Shown here: positions 11,101-21,744 of the stretch, piece by piece
How the letters are laid out: each line of letters starts with the position of its first letter
How positions within the stretch are numbered: the first letter of the stretch is position 1
NCBI GenBank assembly: GCA_024734495.1
Contig: JALMQS010000099.1
Location: 103,544,320-103,608,319, forward strand
Direction: 5' to 3'
Length of the DNA stretch: 64,000 bases
Origin: Forficula auricularia
Lineage: Eukaryota > Arthropoda > Insecta > Dermaptera > Forficulidae
Notes under the pieces: model-generated
Database searches by the model: none
Seen by the model: only the letters and a program-made list of their open reading frames with translations
What the model was told of the DNA's origin: nothing
Translations under genes and position numbers: made by a program

Positions 11101-11147
11101 TCTTTTTGGTTCGCGAGAAAAAGGTTGGGAAACACCGTGCTCTATCC

Positions 11148-12098
11148 CCTTTGAAACAATCGGATTGTCACCTCTCTGCTTACACCCGCTCCATGAATAA
11201 ACCCCAAAATAGCCCCCACAACTCGAACCCAAAAGCATTTGATCCCTCTATAACGCAACTTTGCTCCTTAACTCAAAATTTACTTTACAAAGAAATTACA
11301 AAAAAATAGAATAAGAAAAATATAATTAATCTCCCAACCCCTTTTTGAACTCGATTTGTCCTTTGCAACTTATTAATTTACTGCTAGCTACCCTTATGGA
11401 TGTCAGCATCGCAATCTTTTCCTTACATGTTATTTGGATTTGCTAGAGAATGGAAAATGGAATTTCTAATGGTTGAATTCATTATCTGAAATTACAGAAG
11501 TCGACTCAATTTCTAGTATGATTATTCGTATTATAAATGATTTTTATTGTTTTGTTCGTGTCAAGGCATTTTTGTACCATTTGGATGGCAGCAGACTTGA
11601 TGATGGCTGGCAGTGTTGGCCAAAACATGTTTCGATGATTTCCCTGAGTACTTTGCACGTGAAGAGAGAGCTGTCCAGAATTTTTCGGACAGGAAATGAA
11701 CCACTTTTTTCAAAAAATCTCAGTTTTTCCTCTCATAGTACGAAAACCAACTAATTCTAGAAACTTGATTTCTCTCTCATTCTCTAGGAGATTTTGTTTT
11801 ACTTGAACGTTTGCATTGGACTACTACTTTTTGAGATAAACTCTTAGATTTTAAAGATATCCAGATTTTTTAACATGACGCTTTTAAGTGTTTCGGGTCA
11901 TATCCCGCCCGAACGAAAAATTCGGGGACATCTACAAATCTGAGACTTTCATGAAAAAGAGCAGCCCAAGTAAAAATTCTAGCTAATAACATTTTCTAGA
12001 GAATGAGACAGAAATTAGCGATTTCTAGGATTAGTAGCGAGTTAGAACCGAGCAAAAACTAAAATTTTTTGCAAACAAAAGCCAAAATCCCCCCAACG

Positions 12099-12100
<2 letters not shown>
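11148..12100. other. Unassigned; holds an inverted pair at 11757-12031
   Basis: The block TTGATTTCTCTCTCATTCTCTAG (11766-11789) is matched by its inverse around 11996-12025 (CTAGAGAATGAGACAGAAATTAG), about 200 bp apart. A 93-codon frame at 11473-11754 has no recognisable motif. Nothing firm can be said about it. Confidence 0.4.

Positions 12101-12164
<64 letters not shown>
12101..12164. repeat. (AC)n microsatellite
   Basis: 32 uninterrupted AC units, followed by GTGTGTG, so the end is also a small palindrome. Confidence 0.98.
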
Positions 12165-12167
<3 letters not shown>

Positions 12168-12179
12168 TGTGGGACTGGT

Positions 12180-12420
12180 TAACATTATTCAATTAAGAGG
12201 AAACCTTTTGTTTACGTTTTAGCAAATTTAATCTAGTTTTAAAATGTATAGAATGGTCTTCGTCGAAATCGTGCTCCATCGCGGTCGAAATGGGAAAAAA
12301 TCGAAAAAGTTTGAGTTTTTGGGTTAAAGTCCAAAAATTTCGAGGTTTTTCGGCCACCAAGAGTTGTCCACACTTTCGAGGTGGCAAACTTAGATTTGGC
12401 ATGCCGACACCATACCAAAC
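12180..12420 (-). repeat. Dispersed repeat family A, copy 2 (inverted)
   Basis: Reverse complement of 400-790 in blocks; see copy 1. The shared blocks include AACTAGATTAAATTTGCTA and GGCCGAAAAACCTCGAAA. Confidence 0.6.
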
Positions 12421-14000
12421 GATCCTAGAAAAAAAATATTTTCCCGCAATTAATCTAAGCTGAAACCCCCTATATATACTGGGCTATTGCGGGGTTTTCT
12501 AACAAAATGTATAAATCGACCTGAAATTTTTGAATTGCTATAACTCCAGACGATTTGAAGATAAAATCGTAAATGTATATTTCGATTTTAAAGAAAATTG
12601 AACGTTCTATAACTTCTTGTCAGAGGACTTTTACTGTAAAACGAAAGACTGATGTGATAGAGACAAAAGTTTGACGAAAAATCGAGGAATTTTTTGACGT
12701 GACAACGTCTTATAATTCGATGAAGCCGGCTGCACTCTCGAAAAAACATGACTCATCTGAGGCGTTTCATTTAAGGCTTGAAGTGCAAGCGAGAGCGCAG
12801 AACGAGCAAGGAGCTAAGGCGGAACAGCTAGGCTAGAAAAGCAGGAGTGGGGGTGTTCCAGTCAAGACAGGCATTTCTCCTCCAGCTGCCATCGTGTGAA
12901 GGGCACAAAACCTTCTTCCCATCTGAACGTATGTTAATAGTATCCATCTTTAATACGTTCTTTATTATTACCAGTGATATAAAAACAAGTTTGATTTTCT
13001 TTATATATTTTTTGTTTTTTATTAAAAATTATGTAGGAAAGCCGAATCAATTATTAGAGAGGCGTTAAATGACAGTGGAGGAAAATTTATGAAAAAAAAT
13101 ACAATGAAATATATTTGACTCATCTTTTAATGATGGACTTTAATGAATCACACTCGAATATTTTCTTCATTAAATGACCATATTTTAAATAATCTCCCAA
13201 TGGAAAACCATATAGTATTACTAATTAAAGTATTTCAAAATATTATTTTAAAATAAGATTACACTATATAACAAAAAGAGTTATGTAGACAAAAGTAAAT
13301 CGAAAAGAATATTTTTTAACAAGTTAACTCATTTTCAAGGATATTAAATATAATATTGTTTCAACTTTTTCTACAATCATACCTGATTCAAAAACTATAT
13401 TTTTGGTATTTCTATAATATATATTTAAATTTTTTTATTTGTTTTTGACTTAATTAATTCTTAATCTTTGAATTGTCAAAAAACATTGGTTTAATAAATG
13501 TTGAATGTCTGAAATGGTAGTATGATTGATTTTAGTATAAATGTACGGCATAGTGCTTACCATTCACTAGTAGTTTCTTGTGACAGCATAAATATCTTTC
13601 ACTACCATCGGTAGTCCGACTTGCAGATCTGATACCGATTTTTTTCATACATTAACGATATTCATGGTGAATATCTCAAAACCATACAGGAAGAGATAAA
13701 ATTAAATAAAAGCAAACTCTATGTCAAATTTTATAAGATTTAATTTTAATGGAATAATATTTTTCTATGAACCATCGTTTTTGAGATATAAGTAAAACAA
13801 CAAAAACGGGTACATTTCCACCCACTCCGCCCCTAAGCCCGGTCACCTAGGACTGAGACTTTTAGTATTTTACCTTTTAACTACTCCAAACACATTCCAT
13901 GAGAAAAAATTCTACCCTCCTTAATGTTATTTTTTCTATACCCCTTTTTGAGCGTTCGTTGACTTGGACTATATGTACCTCATGTAGTTACATTATATTT
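12421..14000. other. Unassigned sequence
   Basis: Mostly AT-rich. At 12720-12930 the base composition is closer to even and one strand reads AAGCCGGCTGCACTC and GCTAAGGCGGAACAGCTAGG, but no frame stays open and no domain is recognised. Confidence 0.4.
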
Positions 14001-14006
14001 ATAGAC

Positions 14007-14035
14007 CTGAAGAAGCTGTAATAAAACAGTGAAAC
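14007..14035 (+). ncRNA. Hammerhead-like core module
   Basis: CTGAAGA (14007-14013), a hairpin CTGT/ACAG with loop AATAAA, then GAAAC (14031-14035). It has the order of the hammerhead catalytic core, with the U of CTGATGA changed to A. Activity is doubtful. Confidence 0.4.
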
Positions 14036-14100
14036 TACGCTATTATTAGTTTGATACAACACAATATTAATATTGTTCCTTTTCCTCTGAAAAATTGATA

Positions 14101-14925
14101 TCTACTCTTATTAAACAAGCAAAAATTGTATATTTATTTATATATATATATATATTTGTATCTTGGTTCTATTTTGAAAACGACTCTACCGATTTTGATG
14201 AAATTCACGGGTTAGGGGTTTTTGGGTTGGCAATTCGATCTGTCACGGTCTCATCTTCGACAAAATTGTTTTTGATGGGTTTTTTCGTAATCAAATTAAT
14301 TATTCTCAGATAGACAAATCCCAATCTTGGAGTTTAAAAAAGGTTTCTCTTTTGTTTACTTTTGTACCCAGACAGACAATGGGTTGGGTTAATCCTTTAT
14401 TCTCAAAGGCCTTGAAGAAGTATTGTGATTGTGGATTTTAACATATTTTGTTCTCCCTAAACGTTAGAACTATTAATAAACGTTTTATAATTGTTTTTAT
14501 AAAGAACCTTATTTATTTAATAGAATAAAAAATAATCAAGAATTTATTTAAAAATATATTTCGCATAAGCAGGTCTAAATTTTCTGAAAAAACAACACAT
14601 TTTGATAGGTTTTATTTATTAACAATTGGATGAATAAAAATGAATCATGTGGTTGAATCAAAACAGGTGCAGGAGGTGGGGTGCAGTGGTGGGGGATCCG
14701 GGGGTAGGGCGAGGTTTCGGTGGTGGGGTCGAGCGGGGTGGAGGTGGGGGAGGGGGTACAGTGGGCGAATATTATATATTTTTGTATTTTTTTTTAATTT
14801 GAAAACGGCTCTCAAATAAAAATCGACCTTTTTTATCAAAATTTTAAAAATAATATTAAAATAAAGCTTTTAACTGAAGGAAGAAGCTACCGAGCATCGC
14901 TTCGGTGCCTCCAGGTACTACCTAT
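14101..14925 (+). mobile_element. Non-autonomous Helitron-like element
   Basis: Starts A|TC (TCTACTCTTATTAAACAAGC) and ends near the hairpin ACCGAGCATCGCTTCGGTG followed by CCTCCAGGTACTACCTAT. The close relative at 55125-55450 has the same start and an intact CTAG|T end, which supports the Helitron call (5' TC, 3' CTRR, subterminal hairpin, insertion between A and T). Here the last bases are changed. There is a G-rich strand at 14668-14757. No Rep/helicase coding sequence is present. An inverted relative lies at 7880-8482. Confidence 0.65.
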
Positions 14926-15143
14926 TATATTTATAGTATTTGTCAAAAGAAGAGTCCACAATATCTCTCCAAAATCTTTTAAAAATTTTTATTCTTTTTC
15001 TCTGATTTTTAATTTTAATTTTTTAATTTTTATCTGTCTTTGATAATGCGCTTATTTTTGGAAGAGGTTCATATTTTTTAAGATCTGACATATTTTTGTA
15101 TAATATACTTAATGCTTTTGAAAGGAGAAAAAAAATTGCCTTT

Positions 15144-15920
15144 AAATGAAAATTTTTATAATTATAAATTGTGGTGTTTTTTGAGGCTCTTGAAAAACCT
15201 TGAAAACAGATGTAATAGTCTTCGTTAGGAAAAAGGAAATAAAATTTCTTTATATTCTAACAAATTTATTTTCATGAAAAACTACTAGTAAGTAGGTGAA
15301 GTAGTAAGGTAGTAGGTAGTAATAACATCACTTATTGCAAATTATAGTTAAATATATATATAATTTAAGAAAAATAATTATATAAACAATATAAGATTTA
15401 AAACAATTAATTATATATATGATATATTCACTAATATTGACATATACTATATTAATAATACTTATAACACAAAAAAGCCTCCAGCTTTCTTGATTAAAAT
15501 GTTATTAATTGTAAAAAGAAAATAACATTCTACACATATATATGTAATATATTATGAAAGTGTTTTAAGAAGAATAACTATAGAAAACAACTTATATAAC
15601 TGATATTGACATACTATATTAATAACAAAATACCTCCAGCTTTTTGATTAAAATGTTATTATTTGTAAAAAGAAAATGACATTCTACACAGACATATGTA
15701 CTATATTATGAAAAGCTTGGACTGATGATGGTGTGAGAATATCCGCCGAAACGTCTCATAAGTTTTTCATGAAAATAAATTTGTTAGAATATAAAGAAAT
15801 TTTATTTCCTTTTTCCTAACGAAGACATTACATCTGTTTTCAAGGTTTTCAAGAGCCTCAAAAAACACCACAATTTATAATTTTAAAACATTATAGTACC
15901 ATATCTAAATGAAAATTTTT
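15144..15920 (+). mobile_element. Penelope-like remnant with inverted arms and hammerhead-like module
   Basis: Arms at 15153-15290 and 15757-15890 are inverse copies: AATTGTGGTGTTTTTTGAGG, ACAGATGTAATRGTCTTCG, AGGAAATAAAATTTCTTTAT and TTTATTTTCATGAAAAACT. Between them is an imperfect direct repeat with a period of about 170 bp (TGACATA..CTATATTAATA at 15437 and 15606, then CCTCCAGCTTT, GTAAAAAGAAAAT.ACATTCTACAC). The module CTGATGA-hairpin-GAAAC lies at 15722-15752. Nested direct and inverted terminal repeats with hammerhead motifs are a feature of Penelope-like retroelements. No reverse transcriptase is left, so the family call is inference. Confidence 0.5.
15722..15752 (+). ncRNA. Hammerhead-like core with canonical CTGATGA and GAAAC
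   Basis: CTGATGA (15722-15728) and GAAAC (15748-15752) are separated by a short hairpin in which GGTG (15730-15733) can pair with CGCC (15744-15747) with one G-U pair. All strictly conserved core letters visible here fit. Stems I and III cannot be judged by eye. Confidence 0.45.
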
Positions 15921-16295
15921 ATTTTTCCTGACAGAGACGATGTTTATGAAGTGCATGTTTTATAAAAAAAATTAAATTATATTTTTATTTTTTGTTCTAT
16001 TTTTTTTTGTATTGAGATTTACAACTGGTTTGTTTATCATGATATACATACATAATAATATGTATATAATTTGTAACAGTACACAATGTTGTTTTCATAT
16101 AATATGCGCAATAATAATAAATTTATTTTATAATAGATTTTTACAATTTATATTTTAAGAGAGAAAACTAAAGGAAGTTTCGCTCTCTTCTTTTTAGTTG
16201 TTTAAGCGAGATTTATGGCAATTTAACAAATAAAGAAACGCTCTTTCTGCAAATTTAGTCGATTATAAAAATAAATAAAATGTCGTAATGGCAAA
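15921..16295. other. AT-rich stretch without features
   Basis: Only low-complexity AT sequence is visible. Confidence 0.4.
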
Positions 16296-16299
16296 TAAT

Positions 16300-16560
16300 T
16301 TTTGAGAAAAATGCCCGTGATTCATGTGAGTTCCGGCTCGCGAGGGCTGAGGGGCTCTCTCCTGGATGGAGGGCGCAGCAGCCCCGGGGCCGGGGGCGCA
16401 GCCACCCCGGGGGCGCCGCCATCCATCACAAGACAACCAAGCCCCACGTCCGCCCTTTTGCTTTTCACTTACGTCCGTCCGTCCGTCCTCCTTTCGGCAA
16501 TCCAAAGTTTCCATCGCCCACGCATATACCCGTAGAGAAGCAGGGAGGGGGTGTTTACCC
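16300..16560. promoter_or_regulatory. GC-rich, CpG-rich island of unknown role
   Basis: About 260 bp with high G+C and many CG dinucleotides, in sharp contrast to the AT-rich surroundings. It contains an (ACGTCCGTCCGTCC) simple run (16469-16488). On the minus strand an ATG (16518-16516) reads METLDCRKEDGRTD and meets GAC|GTAAGT at about 16473-16466, a strong splice-donor context. Both strands have open frames only because the region lacks AT-rich stops. It may be a first exon or promoter of a gene outside the window, or a GC-rich insertion. No homology is recognised. Confidence 0.3.
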
Positions 16561-16828
16561 CGGAAAACTCGAAAGAAAAATAGCCAAGATAAAAAATTAT
16601 AGATTTTTATGTATATTTGACAATTGCCAACACCCAGCTGGAATTTATTTATGGCTACTATTTCAATTAAATTGAATTGAGGAATAAAATTTATTATAGT
16701 ATTTGGAAAAAGAGAAAAAGAAATTGAAGGAAAAAGTGGAGCTTTTTCAATCAATACTCTATTTACAGTTTTTGTTAATGATAAATACCTATCTAGATGT
16801 GATATTCATTGTGATTCAATATTTTTAA

Positions 16829-17430
16829 CCGAATTCAAAAAAGGAGGAGGTTATCAATTCGATTGAATTTTTTTATATCTATGTTATTCGATTTCTTCGC
16901 CAACTGTGAACCGATTTTGATGATGTTTTTGCATTGGATTCAGTCTAGTTCCCGATTGGTCCCGTTTTTTTCATTGCGATTGGATCTTTTTTGTAATGTA
17001 TCTTCACGCACAATTTCTTTGTTTATGGACCGATTTCAGCTGATTCTTCTTTTTATTGGAAAAATGGAACCCTAGGGGTAGTCCCATATTAATTTGGTCA
17101 AGTTCTGATGATATGATCAATGACAAAATAACGGAAATATCCAATTCTTATGAGCAAATAATCGAAATTATAATAAATGAAAATTTTTTATAAAAAATCA
17201 TTCATTTAAAACCCGCTAACGTTTCGGGATAATTTTTCTATTTATGAATTGAATTTTATTATCAATTTCTGATCCGTTCGCCTGAATCTTTCTCTTAGGA
17301 GATGCATGAAAGGTATTATCATAAGTCGCTATTCTTAACATCACTAAAAAAGAAAACTTTTTGAAGTCGGTGCCAAACATATACATTTTATGGAATCGCA
17401 CTCGATCGGATCTTACTTAGTTCGTTTGGC
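16829..17430 (+). repeat. Repeat D (ACCGACTTCAAAAAAGGAGGAGG family), copy 1
   Basis: Begins AACCGAATTCAAAAAAGGAG and contains GAACCGATTTTGATGATG, CGATTGGTCCCGTTTTTTTC, TAATTTGGTCAAGTTCTGAT and GATATGATCA. The second half holds CCCGCTAACGTTTCGGGATA, then TTTTTGAAGTCGGTGCCAAAC (17353-17373). The second copy is rearranged at 19395-20522. I know this sequence type as common in insect genomes; its transposon class is not clear to me. Confidence 0.7.
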
Positions 17431-17473
17431 GTGTGTAATGAAAACAACATCGAGTAAGCTCGCTTGAGATATC

Positions 17474-19380
17474 ATCATCATTGAGTATACAGTCCTAAGA
17501 CTGGTTTGATGCAACAATCCGTCTCCACTCGACTCTGTCCCCCGCCAGCTGTTTAACCTCTCTAAATGTCTGGCATCCCATATCCCCAATTATTTGGTTG
17601 AAATATTCTAATCTGGTTCTTCCCCTTCCCTTTTCTTTCCCACCTCCCCTCCAAGATATCCCTAAGCAGTCCCCCATGTCTCAGTGTGTGCCCCATCATC
17701 TGACCTCTTCTCTTCTTCAGACTCTTCCACAAGGTTCTTCTTTCTCCGATTCTTCCAAGAACTTCTTCATTTGTAATTTTATCCATCCATTTGATATTCA
17801 TCATTCTTCTGTAGCACCACATTTCGAAAGCCTCTAATCTCTTTCTCTCCGCTTCTCCAATTGTCCAGGTTTCACACCCGTACATGGCTATGCTCCATAC
17901 ATATGTCTTCAATAGCAACTTCCTGTTTGCTAAGCTGATTGAGGAGGAGCATAGTAGTTTTGTTTTGAATTAAACCCCATTTTTGCTTGGGCAATTCTTG
18001 ATTTAATTTCGTTTTTGCTCCTCCCATCCCATGTTATTTTACTTCCTAGGTAGCGGAATTCCTTAACTCCTTCTAGGTTTTCTTGGTTAATTTTGATGCA
18101 TTCCTGTCTCGTTTGTTCTTTTTTTGTACATACTAGGACCTTGGTTTTATTCTTGTTTATTTTCATTTTGATTTCTTCTATTAGGATTTGGTTAATTCCA
18201 TTCAAGGCGTCCTCTAATTCTTTTTTATTGCTTCCTAGAAGGGCAATGTCATCGGCAAATCTTAACATAGCGATCTTTTGACCTTGGATTTCTATACCTG
18301 TATCAATTTTGTCTTTGAATTCTTTAATCGCTTCTTCTATGTATAAGTTGAAAATCATGGGTGACAGCACACATCCTTGTCTTACACCTTTTTTTATTTT
18401 GGCTTCTCTGTGTTCATCACCAATATTTATAATTGCCGTCTGGTTTTGATATAGATTGTAGATTAGTCTTCTCTCTGAATTTTATTCCCGCCTGTTTTAA
18501 TATTTTAAACATAATTTCCCAATTGACATTATCGAATGCTTTTTCTAGGTCTATGAATCCGATGTAGACAGATTCTTCCCTGATAAAAGCCCTTTCTATT
18601 ATTAGTCTAAGAGAGAGAATTGCTTCTCGGGTGCCTCTGTTTCTTCTAAAGCCGAACTGGTCTTCCCCCAGATTTTCTTCAACTCTTTGTTCTATTCTTC
18701 TCTGGATTATTTTGGTTAGGATTTTGGAGGCATGTGAGGTTAGGCTAATGGTCCTGAAATTTTCACATTTATCCGCGCCTGTCTTTTGGGAAGTGTGACT
18801 ATTTTGTTTTTTTTGGAAATCTTTTGGGATGATTCCCAATTTATAGATTTTGCTAATTAGTTCAAAGAGTTTGTCAAGTGCCTTTTCCCCAGAGTTCTTT
18901 AGGATTTCAGCTTGTATATTGTCTATTCCGGAGTGCTCTATTATTTTTTAAGTTCCTTCAAAGCTGTCTCTGAATTCTGACCTGAGTATGGGGTCTCCTA
19001 ATTCGTTTTCGTCCACAGATTCTTCTTCTTCTATTGGGTTCGTTGTTTTTTCTTCTCCATAGAGTTCTTCTAGGTGTTCCTTCCATCTATTTGCCTGTTC
19101 GTTTTTCGCTTAGAATAATGTGGCCTCCTTATCTCTTATGTTCTTGCTTTTTGGCTTGTCTTCTTGAAAATTTCTTTTATTGTCCTAGTAGGCTACATCA
19201 ACTTTTTCCCAATACTAGATTTTCGTTGACTTCTTTACATTTTCCTTGAATCATTTTTTCTTTTGCTTTTCGCTACATTCTCTTAGTAACTTTCCATCTT
19301 AATTTTTTATATGTTTCTTTCCCGTCTTCGTCTTTTCTGTTCTTAAATTTTCTTTCGTTCGTCAAACAGTTGCAGTATTT
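17474..19380 (-). pseudogene. Non-LTR retrotransposon (RTE-like) reverse transcriptase, 5'-truncated
   Basis: On the minus strand the LINE ORF can be followed in blocks. They are a linker (EILQLFDERK, 19380-19340), NRWKEHLEELYGEE, then the fingers NFRTISLTSHASKILTKIIQ and FGFRRNRGTREAI. Next come motif A, FIDLEKAFDNVNW (about 18560-18525), motif C, FADD (18259-18248), FRYLGSKITWDG, YGCETWTIGEAE and the tail RRGQMMGHTLRHGGLLRDI. The 3' end reads CTAAGACTGTATACTC-like sequence with an ATGATGATGAT tail (17490-17474). Stops and frameshifts separate 18839-18417, 18370-17930 and 17918-17562. The endonuclease domain is missing. This enzyme would copy its own RNA into a nicked target. It is closely related to 4708-5957 but much better preserved. 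Some catalytic motifs are intact, yet the frame is broken. Confidence 0.9.
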
Positions 19381-19413
19381 CGTCTGTTATATATATATAT
19401 GTATATATATATG
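19381..19413. repeat. AT-rich microsatellite
   Basis: TATATATATA GTATATATATAT run at the junction of the LINE and repeat D. Confidence 0.8.
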
Positions 19414-20127
19414 GCACCGACTTCAAAAAGTGATTTCCATGTAACAATTTCCTCGTTTAGTTGTAACTAAATAAGATAATTATTTTATAACTTTTAGTGG
19501 ATGTTAATTTTATTTTTGAGTTCTTATTATTTTATTTGTTGAATTTAATTTTTTTGAAGTCGGTTTTTTTCTAAAAATTGTTTTTATTTTTCTCTTTTTA
19601 GTGATGTTAAGAATAGCCACTTATGATAATACCTTGACTGCATCTCGTAAGAGAAAGATATGGGCGAAGGAATCAGAAATTGATAATAAAATTCAATTCA
19701 TAAATAGAGAAATTATCTCGAAACGTTAGCGGGTTTTAATTGAACGTTTTAAGATTGTTTGATTTTTTTAAAATATTTTTAACCGACTTCAAAAAAGGAG
19801 GAGGTTCTCTATTCGACTGAATTTTTTTTTTTTTTTTTTTTTTGTGCCTATGTTACCTCATATCTCCGCCAATTGTTAACCGATTTTGAAATTTTTTTTG
19901 CATTGGGTCCAGTCTAGCTTCCGATTGGTCCCATTTTTTTTTCGTTTTTTTTTCATAGGTATTAGACCTTTTTTATTAGGTTTGTTTAGACCTAACCTCT
20001 TTGTTTATGAACCGATTTCGATGGTTCTTTTTTTATCCGAAAGGGGGTGTCTTAGGGATGGTGTCATATTAATTTGGTCAAGTTCTGATGATATGATCAC
20101 TATTAATAACATCACTAAAAGAGAAAA
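19395..20127. repeat. Repeat D, rearranged copies
   Basis: The motif ACCGACTTCAAAAA or its inverse appears at 19416, 19553 (inverse) and 19783. The part 19600-19740 is the inverse of 17220-17345 (ATGTTAAGAATAGCCACTTATG), and 19783-20100 parallels 16838-17130. The block is a head-to-head mixture of the same family. Confidence 0.7.
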
Positions 20128-20520
20128 ATAAAAATAATTTTTAAGAAAAAATAAAAACCGACTTCAAAAAATTAAATGCAACAAATAAAATACACTAAAA
20201 GGTATAAAATAATTATTATCTTATTTAGTTACAACTAAACGACGAAATATTAACATGAAATTACTTTTTGAAGTTGGTGCCAAACATATACCTTTTATGA
20301 ATCGCACTCGACGGATCTTACTTAGTACGTTTGGAGGTATGCTCGCTTATAGGTATAGTTAGTTTGGCACCGACTTCAAAAAGTAATTTCATGTTAATAT
20401 TTCGTCGTTTAGTTGTAACTAAATAAGATAATAATTATTTTATACCTTTTAGTGTATTTTATTTGTTGCATTTAATTTTTTGAAGTCGGTTTTTATTTTT
20501 TTCTTAAAAATTATTTTTAT
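20128..20520. repeat. Near-perfect palindrome in repeat D (158-bp arms, 76-bp loop)
   Basis: Left arm 20128-20285, right arm 20362-20520. The inverse match covers TAAAAACCGACTTC, AAAAAATTAAATGCAACAA, TACACTAAAAGGTATAAAAT, GTTACAACTAAACGACG and TTTTTGAAGTYGGTGCCAAAC with only one or two differences. Such similarity suggests a recent origin or gene conversion. A transcript across it would fold into one long hairpin. Confidence 0.9.
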
Positions 20521-20522
20521 CA

Positions 20523-21218
20523 AAGTCGATTAATAAAATTAATTTAAAATATATATGTTCTAGTGATTGACTAAATTGTCCTCATATATGTCAGTTAGAG
20601 TTAGTTATTCCAAATTAAACTAAACCTTTCAATATTTCAATTGGATTAAAGGATTATTTTCGTAAAGCTCGAGGAAATAAAATATCGTATCCTAGAGAGG
20701 GAATTTAATTGGGAAACATGACTGGACGAGTTTCGCAATTAGATTTTAATTCACTCTGGATGCATGGACAGACGTGGGGCTGGGCTGGCTAAATGTCGAG
20801 AATTTTAAGAAGGGGTCGAAACTACCTACGGATTTCCAAGAAAATGAAAAATTCACCCTTGGTTAGATAAATCTCTCGCAAATTGATATGATTTTAACTC
20901 AACGACCGTATAAATTTAGAACATCATCAGAATTTGAGTACAAAATCTGTCAGTTGAGAATCGAAAAGAAAATATCCTTGTTATAAATGTGTTCATTGAG
21001 TGTTCTATTGATGTGTCTGAACATTTTAGATTCAATGAGCATGAAATTAATATTTCTATTTATTTCCACTCTCATTTTTATTTTGTAAAACAATTTTTAT
21101 CAAAAGTGACGAAAATGATATAAAAATCAAAAGATGAAATATCAAATAGTAAAATTGAAATATTAATAAGATTTTCTTTCAATTTTTCCTCTCACTCACT
21201 TATTATCTATCTATCTAT
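20523..21218. other. Unassigned, non-repetitive within the window
   Basis: No open frame of note and no match to other parts of the window. Confidence 0.4.
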
Positions 21219-21400
21219 TGTACTCTTATTAAACGAGCATAAATTGTATATATATTTATATATTTGTTTGTATATTTGTATCTTAGTTCTATTTTGAAAA
21301 CCCTCTACCGATTTTGATGAAACGAACTCTATTAACAAGTTTTGAGGATGAGAAACAGCGATCTGGCTAGGTCTGGACCTCGACAAATTTAATCTTAATT
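21219..21400 (+). mobile_element. Helitron 5'-end fragment
   Basis: ATTGTACTCTTATTAAACGAGC, a TATATATTTATATATTTG run, TTAGTTCTATTTTGAAAAC and CTCTACCGATTTTGATGAAA match the start of the Helitron at 14101. The 3' end is absent. Confidence 0.6.
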
Positions 21401-21589
21401 GATCTTTTCTTAATTCAAGTATTTATTGATAGATGAAAATCTCAATTAAAATATTTGTTTACATTTTTTACTTTATTTCAATTATATTTTATTTATTAAT
21501 TGGTTTTTTAATTTTAAAACCCACTAATACTTTATACCAAATATTGTTATATATTAGAATTTGCTAATTTAATTGGTATAAATTCCTCT

Positions 21590-21735
21590 TATTGAAAAAA
21601 TACGGACTAAAAAATATTATCGCAAGGTAGAAGATCAAGTACAGTCGATGGTGGGAAGTAATCTCCGAAATCGAAGGCTCAAATACAATGTATACATTTT
21701 AATTCATAAAAAATTGCCTCAATAAAATTATTATT
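21590..21735 (-). repeat. Diverged inverted relative of the 6489 tandem repeat
   Basis: The minus strand reads TTTTATTGAGGCAA, AATGTATACATTGTATTT, CGATTTCGGAGATTACTTC and CATCGACTGTACTT, in the same order as 6489-6640. Confidence 0.6.
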
Positions 21736-21744
21736 TATTTCATA

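Larger units (their letters stand above)
9508..11147 (+). mobile_element. hAT transposon, internally deleted, with 8-bp target duplication
   Basis: Element 9516-11139, flanked by the perfect 8-bp repeat CTCTATCC (9508-9515 and 11140-11147). The left end reads CAGTGACTTCAACCGGTGG; the right end read inward on the minus strand is CACGGTGTTTCCCAACC. These are imperfect inverted repeats of hAT type. It keeps a BED zinc-finger remnant near the right side and a copy of repeat B near the left. The catalytic core is missing. Confidence 0.8.

Noticed and set aside
16263..16754. 163-codon open frame on the minus strand and two overlapping plus-strand frames
   Set aside because: All arise because the GC-rich island lacks stop codons in every frame. 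The flanks are AT-rich, low complexity and without domain. Only the island itself was kept as a feature.
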